Origin: JAFALK01 sp036500605
GTDB taxonomy: Bacteria; Pseudomonadota; Gammaproteobacteria; Burkholderiales; Burkholderiaceae_C
Assembly: GCA_036500605.1 (NCBI GenBank)
Contig: DASYBU010000014.1
Coordinates: 248,001-312,000, forward strand
Direction: 5' to 3'
DNA length: 64,000 nt
The translations under genes were made by a program, and so were the position numbers. Positions within the stretch are counted from its first letter, which is position 1, and every line of letters starts with the position of its first letter. Shown here piece after piece: positions 27,087 to 35,598 of the stretch. A model generated the notes under the pieces. That model was not told the DNA's origin. It was given only the letters and a program-made list of their open reading frames with translations, and searched no databases.

Positions 27087-28331
27087 TCAGAGCCCGCTGT
27101 AGCGGCTCTCGCCAAAGAGCTGCCGGCCGGCGCGCTTGTTGCGGTACATCGCATCGTCGGCGGCCTTGGCCAGCATCTTCTCGTCGGTGCCGTCCTCGGG
27201 GTAGAGCGCCAGGCCCAGCGAGCAGGTGATCTCGATGCGCAGGCCGCCCAAGTCCATCGGCTGCGCGATCTGCGCGTAGATCTTCTCGCTCACCAGCCGC
27301 GCGGTTTCGCGCGTGACCGGGCCGGTCAGGAGCACCACGAACTCGTCACCGCCGATGCGGCCGGCCGTATCGGTCTCGCGCACGGAAGCCTTGAGCCGGC
27401 GCGCCACGGTCTGCAGCAGCTGATCGCCGATCGCGTGGCCGTAGATGTCGTTGATCGCCTTGAAGCGATCGAGGTCGAGCAGGATCAGGCCGATGGTCTC
27501 GCCATAGCGGCGCGCATTGGCCAGCGCGAAATGCATGCGCTCATCAAAGTGCGCGCGATTGGCCAACTCGGTCAGCGGATCATGCAAGGCCATGAAGCGC
27601 ACGCGCTCCTCGGAGCGGCGCCGCACATTGATGTCAGAGACCGTGCCGATCATGCGCAAGGGCCGCTGGCGGCGATCGCGCTCCACCACCGTGCCGCGCG
27701 CGAGCACCCAGTTCCAGTCCTGGCTGCCGCTGCTGTCCTGCACGCGGAACTCGGCCACGAAGTGCGCGCAATGCCCGTCGAGGCAGCGTTGCAGCTCGCT
27801 CACCGCACGCACGCGATCTTCGGGGTGCATGCGCGATTGCAGCTGGCGGATCGTCGGCTCGGTGCCGACATCGCCATGCCAGCTCATGATGATCTTGGCG
27901 CGTTCGGAGGTGGTGATGGTGCCGGGCAGGATCTGCCAATCCCACAAGCCATCGCCCGTGCCTTCGAGGGCGAAAGCCCAGCGCTGTTCGCTCTCGCGCA
28001 GGGCGCGCGTCATGCGTTCCGCCAGCACTTGGGCGCGTTCGCGGGCGGTGCCCAGCAGGTAGGCCAGCAGCGCCAGCATGATGCCGACGACGATGCCGGC
28101 CCAGCTCACCAGCTCGCGCATCTCGGCGGCGGTTTGCGGTGCGGTCCAGTTGCCGGTCGAGGCGGCCGTGAAAGCCAGCGTCACCAGCAGCACGAACGCC
28201 GGCACGCCGTAACGACGCAGCCAGCTCATCAAGCCGGCGCGCATCAGGCGCTTTCCTTTACCGTCGTCGTTGCTACCGCTCCGCACATCGCCTTCATCCT
28301 TATGATTTCGGGCCGGGCCTTCCGGAAGCAC
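27087..28331 (-). CDS. Diguanylate cyclase with PAS domain (membrane-anchored)
   Basis: The 414-residue protein has two N-terminal membrane helices (about 42-60 and 75-95), a short coiled segment, a PAS/PAC sensor domain (about 112-240) and a GGDEF domain (about 250-410). The catalytic loop is intact (RIGGDEFVV), and an inhibitory RxxD site (RETD) lies exactly five residues before it, so c-di-GMP feedback is likely. The start is uncertain: ATG 28244 (MRAGLMSW) would remove 29 polar residues before the first helix. Convergent with radA; divergent from the monooxygenase gene by 14 bases. Confidence 0.92.
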   Translation of the reverse strand: MLPEGPARNHKDEGDVRSGSNDDGKGKRLMRAGLMSWLRRYGVPAFVLLVTLAFTAASTGNWTAPQTAAEMRELVSWAGIVVGIMLALLAYLLGTARERAQVLAERMTRALRESEQRWAFALEGTGDGLWDWQILPGTITTSERAKIIMSWHGDVGTEPTIRQLQSRMHPEDRVRAVSELQRCLDGHCAHFVAEFRVQDSSGSQDWNWVLARGTVVERDRRQRPLRMIGTVSDINVRRRSEERVRFMALHDPLTELANRAHFDERMHFALANARRYGETIGLILLDLDRFKAINDIYGHAIGDQLLQTVARRLKASVRETDTAGRIGGDEFVVLLTGPVTRETARLVSEKIYAQIAQPMDLGGLRIEITCSLGLALYPEDGTDEKMLAKAADDAMYRNKRAGRQLFGESRYSGL

Positions 28332-28345
28332 TAGAGCATAACCCT

Positions 28346-28708
28346 ATGGTTCAGCGCACAAAACCCGATGTGGCCTATTCCCCACCGTATTACGCGGTGA
28401 TATTCACCAGCGAAAAAACCGACGCCGACGCTGACGTGAGCGCCGACTATGGACGCACCGCAGACCGCATGCTGGAGCTCGCCGCCGAGCAGCCCGGCTA
28501 CCTCGGCGTGGAGAGCGTGCGCGATGCGAACGGCCTTGGCATCACGGTCTCCTACTGGCGCGATCTGGCATCGATCAAGGCCTGGCGCGCGCATGGCGAG
28601 CACACGCTGGCGCGCGAACAGGGCCGCGCCCAGTGGTACAGCAGCTACCGGCTGCGCATCTCGAAGGTCGAGCGCGAGTACTTCTGGTCGGCTCAGGAAG
28701 AGGCCTGA
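28346..28708 (+). CDS. Antibiotic-biosynthesis-monooxygenase-domain protein
   Basis: The 120-residue protein is a ferredoxin-like ABM/dimeric alpha-beta-barrel domain with YYAVIFTSEKT at the start, LAAEQPGYLGVESVRDANG in the middle, and VSYWRDLASIKAWRAHGEH. Small stand-alone ABM proteins of this YqjZ type are widespread; a few degrade haem or oxidise quinones, but most are uncharacterised. Its end overlaps the convergent LysR gene by 16 bases. Confidence 0.85.
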   Translation: MVQRTKPDVAYSPPYYAVIFTSEKTDADADVSADYGRTADRMLELAAEQPGYLGVESVRDANGLGITVSYWRDLASIKAWRAHGEHTLAREQGRAQWYSSYRLRISKVEREYFWSAQEEA

Positions 28709-29580
28709 TCCCAGACTTCCAGCACCGTGCCGCGCACGGCTTCGACGGCGCTGGCGGCCTTGCTCTCATCAGCCACCCAACATAACCAGGTATGTGAGCG
28801 CCATCCTTTCCAGATGGCCAGCTCGCCGTTGCGCTCGGCCTGAGCGGCCTGGTCCAGACGGATCAGGCCCGCACCCATGCCGCTGGCGACCATGCTGCGC
28901 AGCACGCTCTCGCCATCGGCCGTGCGCGTCGGACGGTACTCGCGGCCGGCGCTGGCGAACAGCCGGTCGATCTGCTTGCGCAGCACGCACGAGGCCGGCG
29001 TGCCGACCCAGGGCAGGTCGAGCACCTCGTCCAGGGTCAGCTCGGGATTGGCGTTAGCCAAGTGGCGCGGCAGGACGATGGTCAGGTCGACCTGGCTGAG
29101 CCGGCGCACTTCCAGCCCTTCCAACGTCTCCTGTTCGTTGAGCACATAGGCGCAATCGAGCTCGCCGCGCCTGACCGCCTCCAGCGTCTGGAACGACAGG
29201 CCCTGTTGCAGATGCAGGCTGACCTGCGGATGCCGTTCCGCCAGCTTGACCAGCACATCGCCGAGGCGCAGCGCCACGGGATCGACGACCGTGCCGAAAC
29301 GCACGATGCCTTGCGCCGCGCCACGCAACTGCTCGGCCGCGGCACGGATGCGCGTGGCCGAATCGAGCGTGCGGCGCGCTTCTTCCAGCAGGCGGCGGCC
29401 TGCTTCGGTCAGCTCCATGCCGCGCGGCGTGCGCTCGAAGAGCTTGACGCCGAGCTCGTCTTCCAGCGCCTTCAGCTGCGCGCTGACCGCCGGCGCGCTG
29501 GTGAACACGCGCTCCGCGGCCTTGGTCAGGTTGCCTTCCTGCGCGATGGCGGCAAAGGTCTTCAGTTGATAAAGCTCCAT
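28693..29580 (-). CDS. LysR-family transcriptional regulator
   Basis: The 295-residue protein has an N-terminal winged helix-turn-helix (YQLKTFAAIAQEGNLTKAAERVFTSAPAVSAQLKALEDELG) split across about residues 4-45, then GVKLFERTPRGMELTEAG, and a two-lobed effector-binding domain. It is divergent from the DMT transporter gene with 132 bases between them, the classic LysR arrangement for controlling a neighbour. I did not find a convincing T-N11-A operator. Confidence 0.93.
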   Translation of the reverse strand: MELYQLKTFAAIAQEGNLTKAAERVFTSAPAVSAQLKALEDELGVKLFERTPRGMELTEAGRRLLEEARRTLDSATRIRAAAEQLRGAAQGIVRFGTVVDPVALRLGDVLVKLAERHPQVSLHLQQGLSFQTLEAVRRGELDCAYVLNEQETLEGLEVRRLSQVDLTIVLPRHLANANPELTLDEVLDLPWVGTPASCVLRKQIDRLFASAGREYRPTRTADGESVLRSMVASGMGAGLIRLDQAAQAERNGELAIWKGWRSHTWLCWVADESKAASAVEAVRGTVLEVWDQASS

Positions 29581-29712
29581 GACGCCAGTGTGCCGCGATT
29601 GCCGGGGCCTGTCCGTTCACAAATCCTGAGGGCCCGATCCAAACAGACGAATGGCGGCAAAGCCGGCCGGCGCCCAAAGTGGCGGCATCCCATTCAGCGC
29701 GAGGAGCGCCTC

Positions 29713-30633
29713 ATGACCCGCCATCTGCCCACCCGTCCGCTCGGCATCGCCGCCTTGCTGCTCGCCACCTTCAGCTGGGGCGGCATGTTCCTGGTCAGCA
29801 AGGGCGTGCTCGTCCATGTGGCGCCGGCCTGGTTCACGCTGATCCGCTACGGCATCTCGGCGCTGGTGCTGCTGCCCTTGCTGGCGCGGCGCGGCGCGGC
29901 CGTCTGGCGCAAGCTGGGCGCCGATGCGCTGGGTTTGTCCGTTAGAGGTTTTGCCGGCTTCGGCGTCTTCAGCGTGCTGCTGCTGACCGGCCTGGCGCTC
30001 TCGGTGCCCTCGCATGGCGCGGTGATCGTGGCGACGGTGCCGATGAGCACGCAGATGCTGCGCTGGGTGCTGGACGGCATCCGCCCGAGCCGCGCGACGC
30101 TGCTGACCTCGGCACTGGCGCTGGCCGGCGTGGTGGTCGTCTCGGGCGCGCTCGCGCACACGACTGAAGCCTCGACCTGGCGCGGTGACGCGCTGGCCTT
30201 CGTCAGCACGCTGGGCTGGGTCTGGTACACCCGCGGCGCCGCCCGCTATGCGCAGCTCGACGTGCTCGAATACACCGGCATGACCGTGCTGGCCGCCCTG
30301 CCGCTGCTCGCAATTGCCGCCGTGCTGTTCACCAGCGCCGGCTGGGCCGAGGTGCCGCACCTGGCCGATCTGGGCGCCACCTGGCCATCTTTGCTCTATG
30401 TCGGCGCGATCTCTTCGGCGGTCGCCGTGCTGGCGTTTAACTATGGCGTTAGGGCTCTGGGCGCGGTGACGGCGACGGGTTTCATGAACTTCGTGCCGGT
30501 CTCGGTGCTGCTGATCGGCCTGGTGATGGGCAAGCTGCCTTCCGGCGCCGAGCTGGCCGGCATGGCGATTGTCGTGACGGCTTTGCTGATCCACACGCTG
30601 GTTTCACGCGCTGCGCAGGTCGGCACCGCATAA
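29713..30633 (+). CDS. DMT-superfamily (EamA) transporter
   Basis: The 306-residue protein has ten hydrophobic segments in two EamA repeats: FSWGGMFLVSKGVLVHVAP opens the first, and FVSTLGWVWYTRGAARYA begins the second. These proteins export metabolites, often amino acids or drugs; the substrate is unknown. ATG 29713 follows a GAGGAG ribosome site by six bases. Regulation by the divergent LysR gene is inferred. Confidence 0.88.
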   Translation: MTRHLPTRPLGIAALLLATFSWGGMFLVSKGVLVHVAPAWFTLIRYGISALVLLPLLARRGAAVWRKLGADALGLSVRGFAGFGVFSVLLLTGLALSVPSHGAVIVATVPMSTQMLRWVLDGIRPSRATLLTSALALAGVVVVSGALAHTTEASTWRGDALAFVSTLGWVWYTRGAARYAQLDVLEYTGMTVLAALPLLAIAAVLFTSAGWAEVPHLADLGATWPSLLYVGAISSAVAVLAFNYGVRALGAVTATGFMNFVPVSVLLIGLVMGKLPSGAELAGMAIVVTALLIHTLVSRAAQVGTA

Positions 30634-30667
30634 AATCGCCGGCTGACCCCGACAACTGGAGTTCCCG

Positions 30668-31591
30668 ATGTCCATGGAAGACCGCGACGGCAAGATCTGG
30701 ATGGATGGCCAGCTGGTGGACTGGCGCGATGCCAAGATCCATGTGCTGACCCACACACTGCACTACGGCTGCGGCGCTTTTGAAGGCGTGCGCGCCTACA
30801 AGACCGACAAGGGCACGGCCATCTTCCGCCTGCGCGAGCACACCGAGCGCCTGTTCAACAGCGGCAAGATCCTGCGCATGAAGATCCCGTTCACGATTGA
30901 GCAGGTCGAGGAAGCGCAGAAGCAGGTGGTCCGCGAGAACAAACTGGAGAGCGGCTACCTGCGCCCTCTGACCTGGATCGGCTCCGAGAAGCTCGGCGTC
31001 AGCCCCAAGGGCAACACGATTCACCTGATGGTCGCCGCCTGGTCCTGGGGCGCCTACCTCGGCGAGGAAGGCCTGCGCCGCGGTATCCGCGTCAAGACCA
31101 GCAGCTACACGCGCCACCACGTCAACATCACCATGACGCAGGCGAAAGCCGTCAGCAACTACACCAACTCGATCCTCGCCAATATGGAAGCGACCGAGGA
31201 CGGCTACGACGAAGCACTGTTGCTGGACGCCTCGGGCTTTGTGTCCGAAGGCGCCGGCGAGAACATCTTCGTGATCAAGAACGGCGTGGTCTACACGCCC
31301 GACCTGTCGGCCGGCGCGCTGAACGGCATCACCCGCAACACGATCTTCCACATCTGCCAGGACCTGGGCCTGAAGCTGGTGGAAAAGCGCATCACGCGCG
31401 ATGAGGTCTACATTTGCGATGAAGCGTTCTTCACCGGCACGGCCGCTGAAGTGACGCCGATCCGCGAGTTGGACCGCATCGAGCTGGGTGCAGGCTCGCG
31501 GGGCCCGATCACCGAGAAAATCCAGACGGCCTTCTTTGACATCGTCAACGGCCGCAACCCCAAATACGCCGAATGGCTTTCGCTGGTTTAA
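30668..31591 (+). CDS. ilvE: Branched-chain amino acid aminotransferase
   Basis: The 307-residue protein is a fold-IV PLP aminotransferase of the IlvE group I type: DGKIWMDGQLVDWRDAKIHV at the start, LHYGCGAFEGVRAYKT (about 38-53), the PLP lysine in TQAKAVSNYTNS (about residue 160), LDASGFVSEGAGENIFV (about 192-208), and FFTGTAAEVTPI near the end. It interconverts leucine, isoleucine and valine with their keto acids. GGAG precedes ATG 30668. It leads a run of four close genes. Confidence 0.96.
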   Translation: MSMEDRDGKIWMDGQLVDWRDAKIHVLTHTLHYGCGAFEGVRAYKTDKGTAIFRLREHTERLFNSGKILRMKIPFTIEQVEEAQKQVVRENKLESGYLRPLTWIGSEKLGVSPKGNTIHLMVAAWSWGAYLGEEGLRRGIRVKTSSYTRHHVNITMTQAKAVSNYTNSILANMEATEDGYDEALLLDASGFVSEGAGENIFVIKNGVVYTPDLSAGALNGITRNTIFHICQDLGLKLVEKRITRDEVYICDEAFFTGTAAEVTPIRELDRIELGAGSRGPITEKIQTAFFDIVNGRNPKYAEWLSLV

Positions 31592-31606
31592 GGAAGAAGA
31601 AACGAT

Positions 31607-31810
31607 ATGAGTGATGCAAAAGCCGTGATCGAAGTGGGCGCCGAAGACGTGCAAGGCCCGGGCGTGGTGTTCTGCCCCAACCCCAAGATGGCGCTGTGGA
31701 GCGAGCATCCGCGCGTCTTCATCGACGTGAGCCATGAAGGCGGCGGCAAGTGCCCGTATTGCGGCACCGTCTACAAGCTCAAAGCCGGCGTCGTCCTGCA
31801 CGGTCATTGA
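31607..31810 (+). CDS. Zinc-finger zf-CHCC domain protein
   Basis: The 67-residue protein has the zf-CHCC pattern: C in VVFCPNPK, H in EHPRVFIDV, and CPYCGTVYKL near the C-terminus. The fold is that of the mitochondrial complex I subunit NDUFS6. In Burkholderiales a gene like this usually follows ilvE, as here with a 15-base gap. Its function is unknown. Confidence 0.9.
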   Translation: MSDAKAVIEVGAEDVQGPGVVFCPNPKMALWSEHPRVFIDVSHEGGGKCPYCGTVYKLKAGVVLHGH

Positions 31811-31822
31811 TCGACAAGCACG

Positions 31823-32284
31823 ATGAACCGCCCCAAGGTCCAGCCGGCGCTCCTCCTGTCGGCCGACGATGTGGAGACGCAGTTCTACGAGGCGCTGCAA
31901 GCCGGCGACCTCGAACGGATGATGGCCTTGTGGGCCGACGACGAAGAGATCAGCTGCGTGAGCCCGGGCGGGCCGCGGCTTGTCGGGCGCGGCGCGATCC
32001 GTGCGGCGTTTGAAAGCATGTTCTCGCAGGGCGGGCATGTGAGCGCGTATCCCGAGCGCGTGCGCCGCCTGCACACCGAGGAAACCGCCGTTCACATGGT
32101 GCTCGAGCGCGTGCAGTTCGGCGATCCCGCCAGCGGCAGCCACGGCAGCAAGAGCGCCTGGGTGATCGCGACCAATGTCTACCTGAAGACCGTCCTCGGC
32201 TGGCGCCTGGCCCTGCATCACGCCAGCCCCGGCACGCCGCATGATGTACAGGAAGTGGTCGAGGAACCGGCCACGCTTCATTGA
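31823..32284 (+). CDS. NTF2-like/SnoaL-fold protein (YybH type)
   Basis: The 153-residue protein has the NTF2-like layout: DVETQFYEALQAGDLERMMALWADDEEISCVSPGG (about 18-52) is the start of a SnoaL/YybH domain, and WRLALHHASPG near the C-terminus closes it. No catalytic residues can be assigned. It lies 12 bases after the zinc-finger gene and just ahead of the hydrolase, so is likely in one transcript. Confidence 0.85.
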   Translation: MNRPKVQPALLLSADDVETQFYEALQAGDLERMMALWADDEEISCVSPGGPRLVGRGAIRAAFESMFSQGGHVSAYPERVRRLHTEETAVHMVLERVQFGDPASGSHGSKSAWVIATNVYLKTVLGWRLALHHASPGTPHDVQEVVEEPATLH

Positions 32285-32289
32285 ATTCG

Positions 32290-33255
32290 ATGCAGTACCA
32301 AGCCCCGCGCTGGCTCCCCGGTGGCCACGCACAAACGATCTGGCCCGCACTGCGCGCGATCAACACCGGCGGCCCGCCGCTGGCCTGGCGTCGTGAGCGC
32401 TGGGGCACGCCCGACGGCGATTTCGTCGACGTGGATTGGCTCGATGCGGCCGAACCCGACGCGCCGCTGCTGGTGCTGTTCCACGGCCTCGAAGGCAGCC
32501 GGGAAAGCCATTCCTCCAAAGCCTTTGCCACGGTCGCGCGCTCGCGCGGCTGGCGCTTCGCGCTGCCGCATTTCCGCGGCTGTTCGGGCGAGCTGAACCT
32601 CGCGCCGCGCGCCTACCACTCGGGTGATTTTGAAGAGATCGCGTGGATGCTCGACCGCTTCCGCGCCGCGCATGAGGGCCCCATCGTCGCGGCCGGCGTT
32701 TCGCTCGGCGGCAATGCGTTGCTGCGCTGGGCCGAGGAACATGGCCAGAGCGCCGGCGCCACGGTGCGCGCGGTCGCCTCGGTCTGCTCGCCGATCGATC
32801 TCGCCGCAGCCGGCCACGCGATCGACCACGGCGTGAACCACTTGTTCTATGCGCGCATGTTCCTGCGCAGCATGGTGCCCAAGGCGCTGCGCAAGCTTGA
32901 GCAGTTCCCAGGTCTGTTCGACGGCGAGCGCCTGCGCCAGGCGCGCGATCTCTACAGTTTCGACAATTTGTTCACCGCGCCGCTGCACGGCTTCCGTGAT
33001 ACCGAGGACTACTGGGCGCGCGCCTCGGCCAAGCCGCACCTCAAGCAGATCCGCATCCCGGCCCTGGTGCTGAACGCGCGCAACGATCCCTTCGTGCCCC
33101 CGCAGAGCCTGCCGCGCCAAAGCGATGTTGGCGAGTTCGTCACGCTGTGGCAACCTGCGCAGGGTGGCCATGTCGGCTTTGCCACCGGCAAGCCGCCCGG
33201 TCATGTGTTCAGCATGCCCGAGCAGGTGTGTGCTTGGCTGGAAAGGGTGCTGTGA
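32290..33255 (+). CDS. YheT-family alpha/beta-fold hydrolase
   Basis: The 321-residue protein starts PRWLPGGHAQTIWPAL, the hallmark of the YheT/EMB8 family, and has LFHGLEGSRESHSS (oxyanion region), the nucleophile elbow GVSLGGNALLRW at about residue 135, and a C-terminal GGHVGF with the catalytic histidine. The nucleophile serine, aspartate and histidine of the triad are present in expected places. Substrate is unknown. ATG 32290 was chosen over TTG 32281, which overlaps the previous stop. Confidence 0.9.
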   Translation: MQYQAPRWLPGGHAQTIWPALRAINTGGPPLAWRRERWGTPDGDFVDVDWLDAAEPDAPLLVLFHGLEGSRESHSSKAFATVARSRGWRFALPHFRGCSGELNLAPRAYHSGDFEEIAWMLDRFRAAHEGPIVAAGVSLGGNALLRWAEEHGQSAGATVRAVASVCSPIDLAAAGHAIDHGVNHLFYARMFLRSMVPKALRKLEQFPGLFDGERLRQARDLYSFDNLFTAPLHGFRDTEDYWARASAKPHLKQIRIPALVLNARNDPFVPPQSLPRQSDVGEFVTLWQPAQGGHVGFATGKPPGHVFSMPEQVCAWLERVL

Positions 33256-33267
33256 TGGGTGAGCTCG

Positions 33268-33783
33268 ATGGATGACATCGTCAAGGCCGCGCTGAAGAAG
33301 TGGCCCAATGTGCCGCACTGCTACGGCTGGCTCGCGCTCGATGCGCGCGGCGATTGGTATATGCGCGACGATCGCATCCAGCATGCCGGGCCGTTCCCGC
33401 AGGTCAAGGGCAGCCGCATCCAGCATGAGAAATTGCTGGAGTTCATCGGGCGCAATTACATGTCGGATGACAGCGGCTGCTGGTTCTTCCAGAACGGGCC
33501 GCAGCGTGTCTATCTTCAGCTCGAAGCCGCGCCCTGGGTGTGGCGGCTCAATGGCGAGCAGGTGACAACGCATACGGGCATCGAGACCGAGGCCGGCCCG
33601 TGCTGGCTTGATGAACACGACCGGCTCTTCATGGCCTCGCCGTTGGGGCTGGGCATCGTGCACAGCATGGACATGCATGCGGCGGCGCAGTTGGTGGAGC
33701 AAGGTCGTTGGACGCCGGGATCCGCCACGCATGCGGAGCTGCTCGGAAAGTACCGCGTGCAGCTCGCGCCGCAGCCGGCTTAG
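33268..33783 (+). CDS. DUF2946 family protein
   Basis: The 171-residue protein begins MDDIVKAALKKWPNVPHCYGWL, followed by LDARGDWYMRDD, matching the N-terminus of the betaproteobacterial DUF2946 family. It is rich in tryptophan and has several histidines and cysteines (VPHCYGW, SGCWFF, GPCWLDEHD) but no motif I can assign. No signal peptide. It follows the YheT gene by 12 bases. Function unknown. Confidence 0.8.
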   Translation: MDDIVKAALKKWPNVPHCYGWLALDARGDWYMRDDRIQHAGPFPQVKGSRIQHEKLLEFIGRNYMSDDSGCWFFQNGPQRVYLQLEAAPWVWRLNGEQVTTHTGIETEAGPCWLDEHDRLFMASPLGLGIVHSMDMHAAAQLVEQGRWTPGSATHAELLGKYRVQLAPQPA

Positions 33784-33787
33784 TCAA

Positions 33788-34681
33788 TCACAGCTTGTCG
33801 AGCGGGATGCGCAGATAGCGCACGCCGTTCTCATCGGGCGGGGGCAGCTCGCCCGCACGCACATTGACCTGCAAGGCCGGCAGGATCAGCGCCGGCACGT
33901 CGAGCGTGGCATCGCGCTTCATGCGCATCGTGACGAAGGCGTCTTCGCTGATGCCATCGCGCACATGGATATTGCCGGCGCGCTGCTCGGCCACGGTGCT
34001 TTCATACGCGACGCTGCGCGTGGAGGGCGGATAGTCGTGGCAGACAAAAATGCGCGTCTCGGGCGGCAGCTCCAGCAGGCGGCGCATCGAGCGGTAGAGC
34101 ATGCGTGCATCGCCGCCCGGAAAATCGGCGCGTGCGCTGCCCTGATCCGGCATGAACAGCGTGTCGCCCACGAAGGCGGCGCCGTTCAGCAGATAGGCCA
34201 TGTCGGCCGGCGTGTGGCCGGGCACGAGCATCGCCTGCAACTCGATCGTGCCGACATAGAAGCTCTCCCCATGCTTGAACAGGTGATCGAACTGGCTGCC
34301 GTCGGGCAGGAAGCCGCGCTCCAGATTGAAGAGCGTCTTGAACGTCGCCTGCACCTCGCGGATGTGCTCGCCGATCGCGATGCGCCCGCCGAGCCGGCGC
34401 TGCAGATGGCGCGCGGCCGAGAGATGGTCGGCATGCGCGTGCGTCTCGAGAATCCAGTCGACGCTGAGGCCCTCGGCGCGCACATGCGTCTCGATCTGAT
34501 CGGCGCAGGCGGTCGAGGTGTGCCCCGAGCGCGCGCTGAAATCCAGCACCGGATCGATGATGGCCGCGCGCGAGTTCGCCACGTCCCACAGCGCGTAGGA
34601 CAAGGTGCCCGAATGCGCGTCGTAGAAGGCCTTGATGCGCGCGTTCGGCAGGGCTTCGAGGGTCAGGGTTTCAGTATTCAT
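33788..34681 (-). CDS. MBL-fold metallo-hydrolase (persulfide-dioxygenase/Blh-like)
   Basis: The 297-residue protein has the metallo-beta-lactamase zinc motif ETHAHADHLSAA (about residues 73-84), a second ligand in LVPGHTPADMAY, an aspartate in FVGDTLFMPDQGSARADFPGG, and FVCHDYPPS. This spacing is that of the BigR-linked hydrolase/ETHE1-like group that handles persulfides. The divergent YeeE genes support a sulfur role. ATG 34681 lies 48 bases from the YeeE start. Confidence 0.88.
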   Translation of the reverse strand: MNTETLTLEALPNARIKAFYDAHSGTLSYALWDVANSRAAIIDPVLDFSARSGHTSTACADQIETHVRAEGLSVDWILETHAHADHLSAARHLQRRLGGRIAIGEHIREVQATFKTLFNLERGFLPDGSQFDHLFKHGESFYVGTIELQAMLVPGHTPADMAYLLNGAAFVGDTLFMPDQGSARADFPGGDARMLYRSMRRLLELPPETRIFVCHDYPPSTRSVAYESTVAEQRAGNIHVRDGISEDAFVTMRMKRDATLDVPALILPALQVNVRAGELPPPDENGVRYLRIPLDKL

Positions 34682-34729
34682 TACAGTCTTGAACCGAATC
34701 CCGAACTTTAAGCCCTTCCCTTCCTCACC

Positions 34730-35167
34730 ATGCACATCGACTGGCAGCACTTCACTCCCTGGTCCGCGCTCGCGGGCGGTGCCTTGATCGGCCTGGCGGC
34801 CAGCCTGCTGATCCTGGCCAACGGCCGTGTCGCCGGGATCAGCGGCATCGTGGGCGGGCTGATGCAACAACGGCTCACACGCTCGGACATCGGTTGGCGC
34901 GTGGCCTTCGTGACCGGGCTGCTGATCGCGCCCTGGTTGCTGGGCGCAGCGCTGCCGCTGACGGTGCCGCAGATCGACGCCGGCCCGCTCACCTTGATTG
35001 CGGCCGGCCTGATCGTGGGCTTGGGCACACGCTACGGCTCGGGTTGCACCAGCGGCCACGGTGTGTGCGGGCTCTCACGGCTGTCGCCGCGCTCGCTCGT
35101 GGCCACGCTGGTCTTCATGGCCGCGGGCTTTGTCACCGTCTTCATCGTGAGGCACGTACTCGCATGA
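34730..35167 (+). CDS. YeeE/YedE family membrane protein (first half)
   Basis: The 145-residue protein has four membrane helices with ALAGGALIGLAASLLILANGRVAGISGI near the N-terminus and GLGTRYGSGCTSGHGVCGLSRLSPRS (about 97-122), the YeeE cysteine motif of thiosulfate or sulfur-compound channels. This is the half-size type that works with a second half encoded next door. It is divergent from the MBL hydrolase and its stop overlaps the next start as ATGA. Confidence 0.88.
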   Translation: MHIDWQHFTPWSALAGGALIGLAASLLILANGRVAGISGIVGGLMQQRLTRSDIGWRVAFVTGLLIAPWLLGAALPLTVPQIDAGPLTLIAAGLIVGLGTRYGSGCTSGHGVCGLSRLSPRSLVATLVFMAAGFVTVFIVRHVLA

Positions 35168-35589
35168 ACAAGATCATCACGGCCGCCATGACCGCCGCAT
35201 TCGCAGGGCTGATCTTCGGCCTGGGCCTGCTCATCAGCGGCATGAGCAATCCGGCCAAGGTGCTCGGTTCTCTCGATCTGGCCGGCGCCTGGGATCCTTC
35301 GCTGGCGCTCGTGATGGCAGGCGCGATCGGCGTCGGCAGCATCGGCTTCGCGCTGGCGAAGAAGCGCACGCGCAGCTGGCTTGATGAGCCGATGCAGTTG
35401 CCCGCCTCGAAGCAGATCGATCGCCGTCTGGTGCTGGGCAGCCTGGCCTTTGGTGCGGGCTGGGGCTTGGCGGGCTTCTGCCCCGGTCCGGCCTTGGTTG
35501 CAGCCGCCCAGGGCTACGGCTCGGCCTTGCTGTTCACCGGCGCGATGCTCGTCGGCATGGCGATCTTCGCGGTGTTGGAACGCCGCTGA
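35164..35589 (+). CDS. YeeE/YedE family membrane protein (second half, DUF6691 type)
   Basis: The 141-residue protein has four hydrophobic segments, LIFGLGLLISGMSNPAKVLG (about 13-32) and a second cysteine motif GWGLAGFCPGPALVA (about 100-114). Together with the upstream half it forms a two-part YeeE/YedE-like importer as in PmpAB, probably for a reduced sulfur species. Start ATG 35164 overlaps the previous stop by four bases. Confidence 0.88.
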   Translation: MNKIITAAMTAAFAGLIFGLGLLISGMSNPAKVLGSLDLAGAWDPSLALVMAGAIGVGSIGFALAKKRTRSWLDEPMQLPASKQIDRRLVLGSLAFGAGWGLAGFCPGPALVAAAQGYGSALLFTGAMLVGMAIFAVLERR

Positions 35590-35598
35590 AGTTGGGAG

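Noticed and set aside
30482..32350. 622-residue minus-strand frame
   Set aside because: Antisense to ilvE, zf-CHCC and NTF2-like genes.
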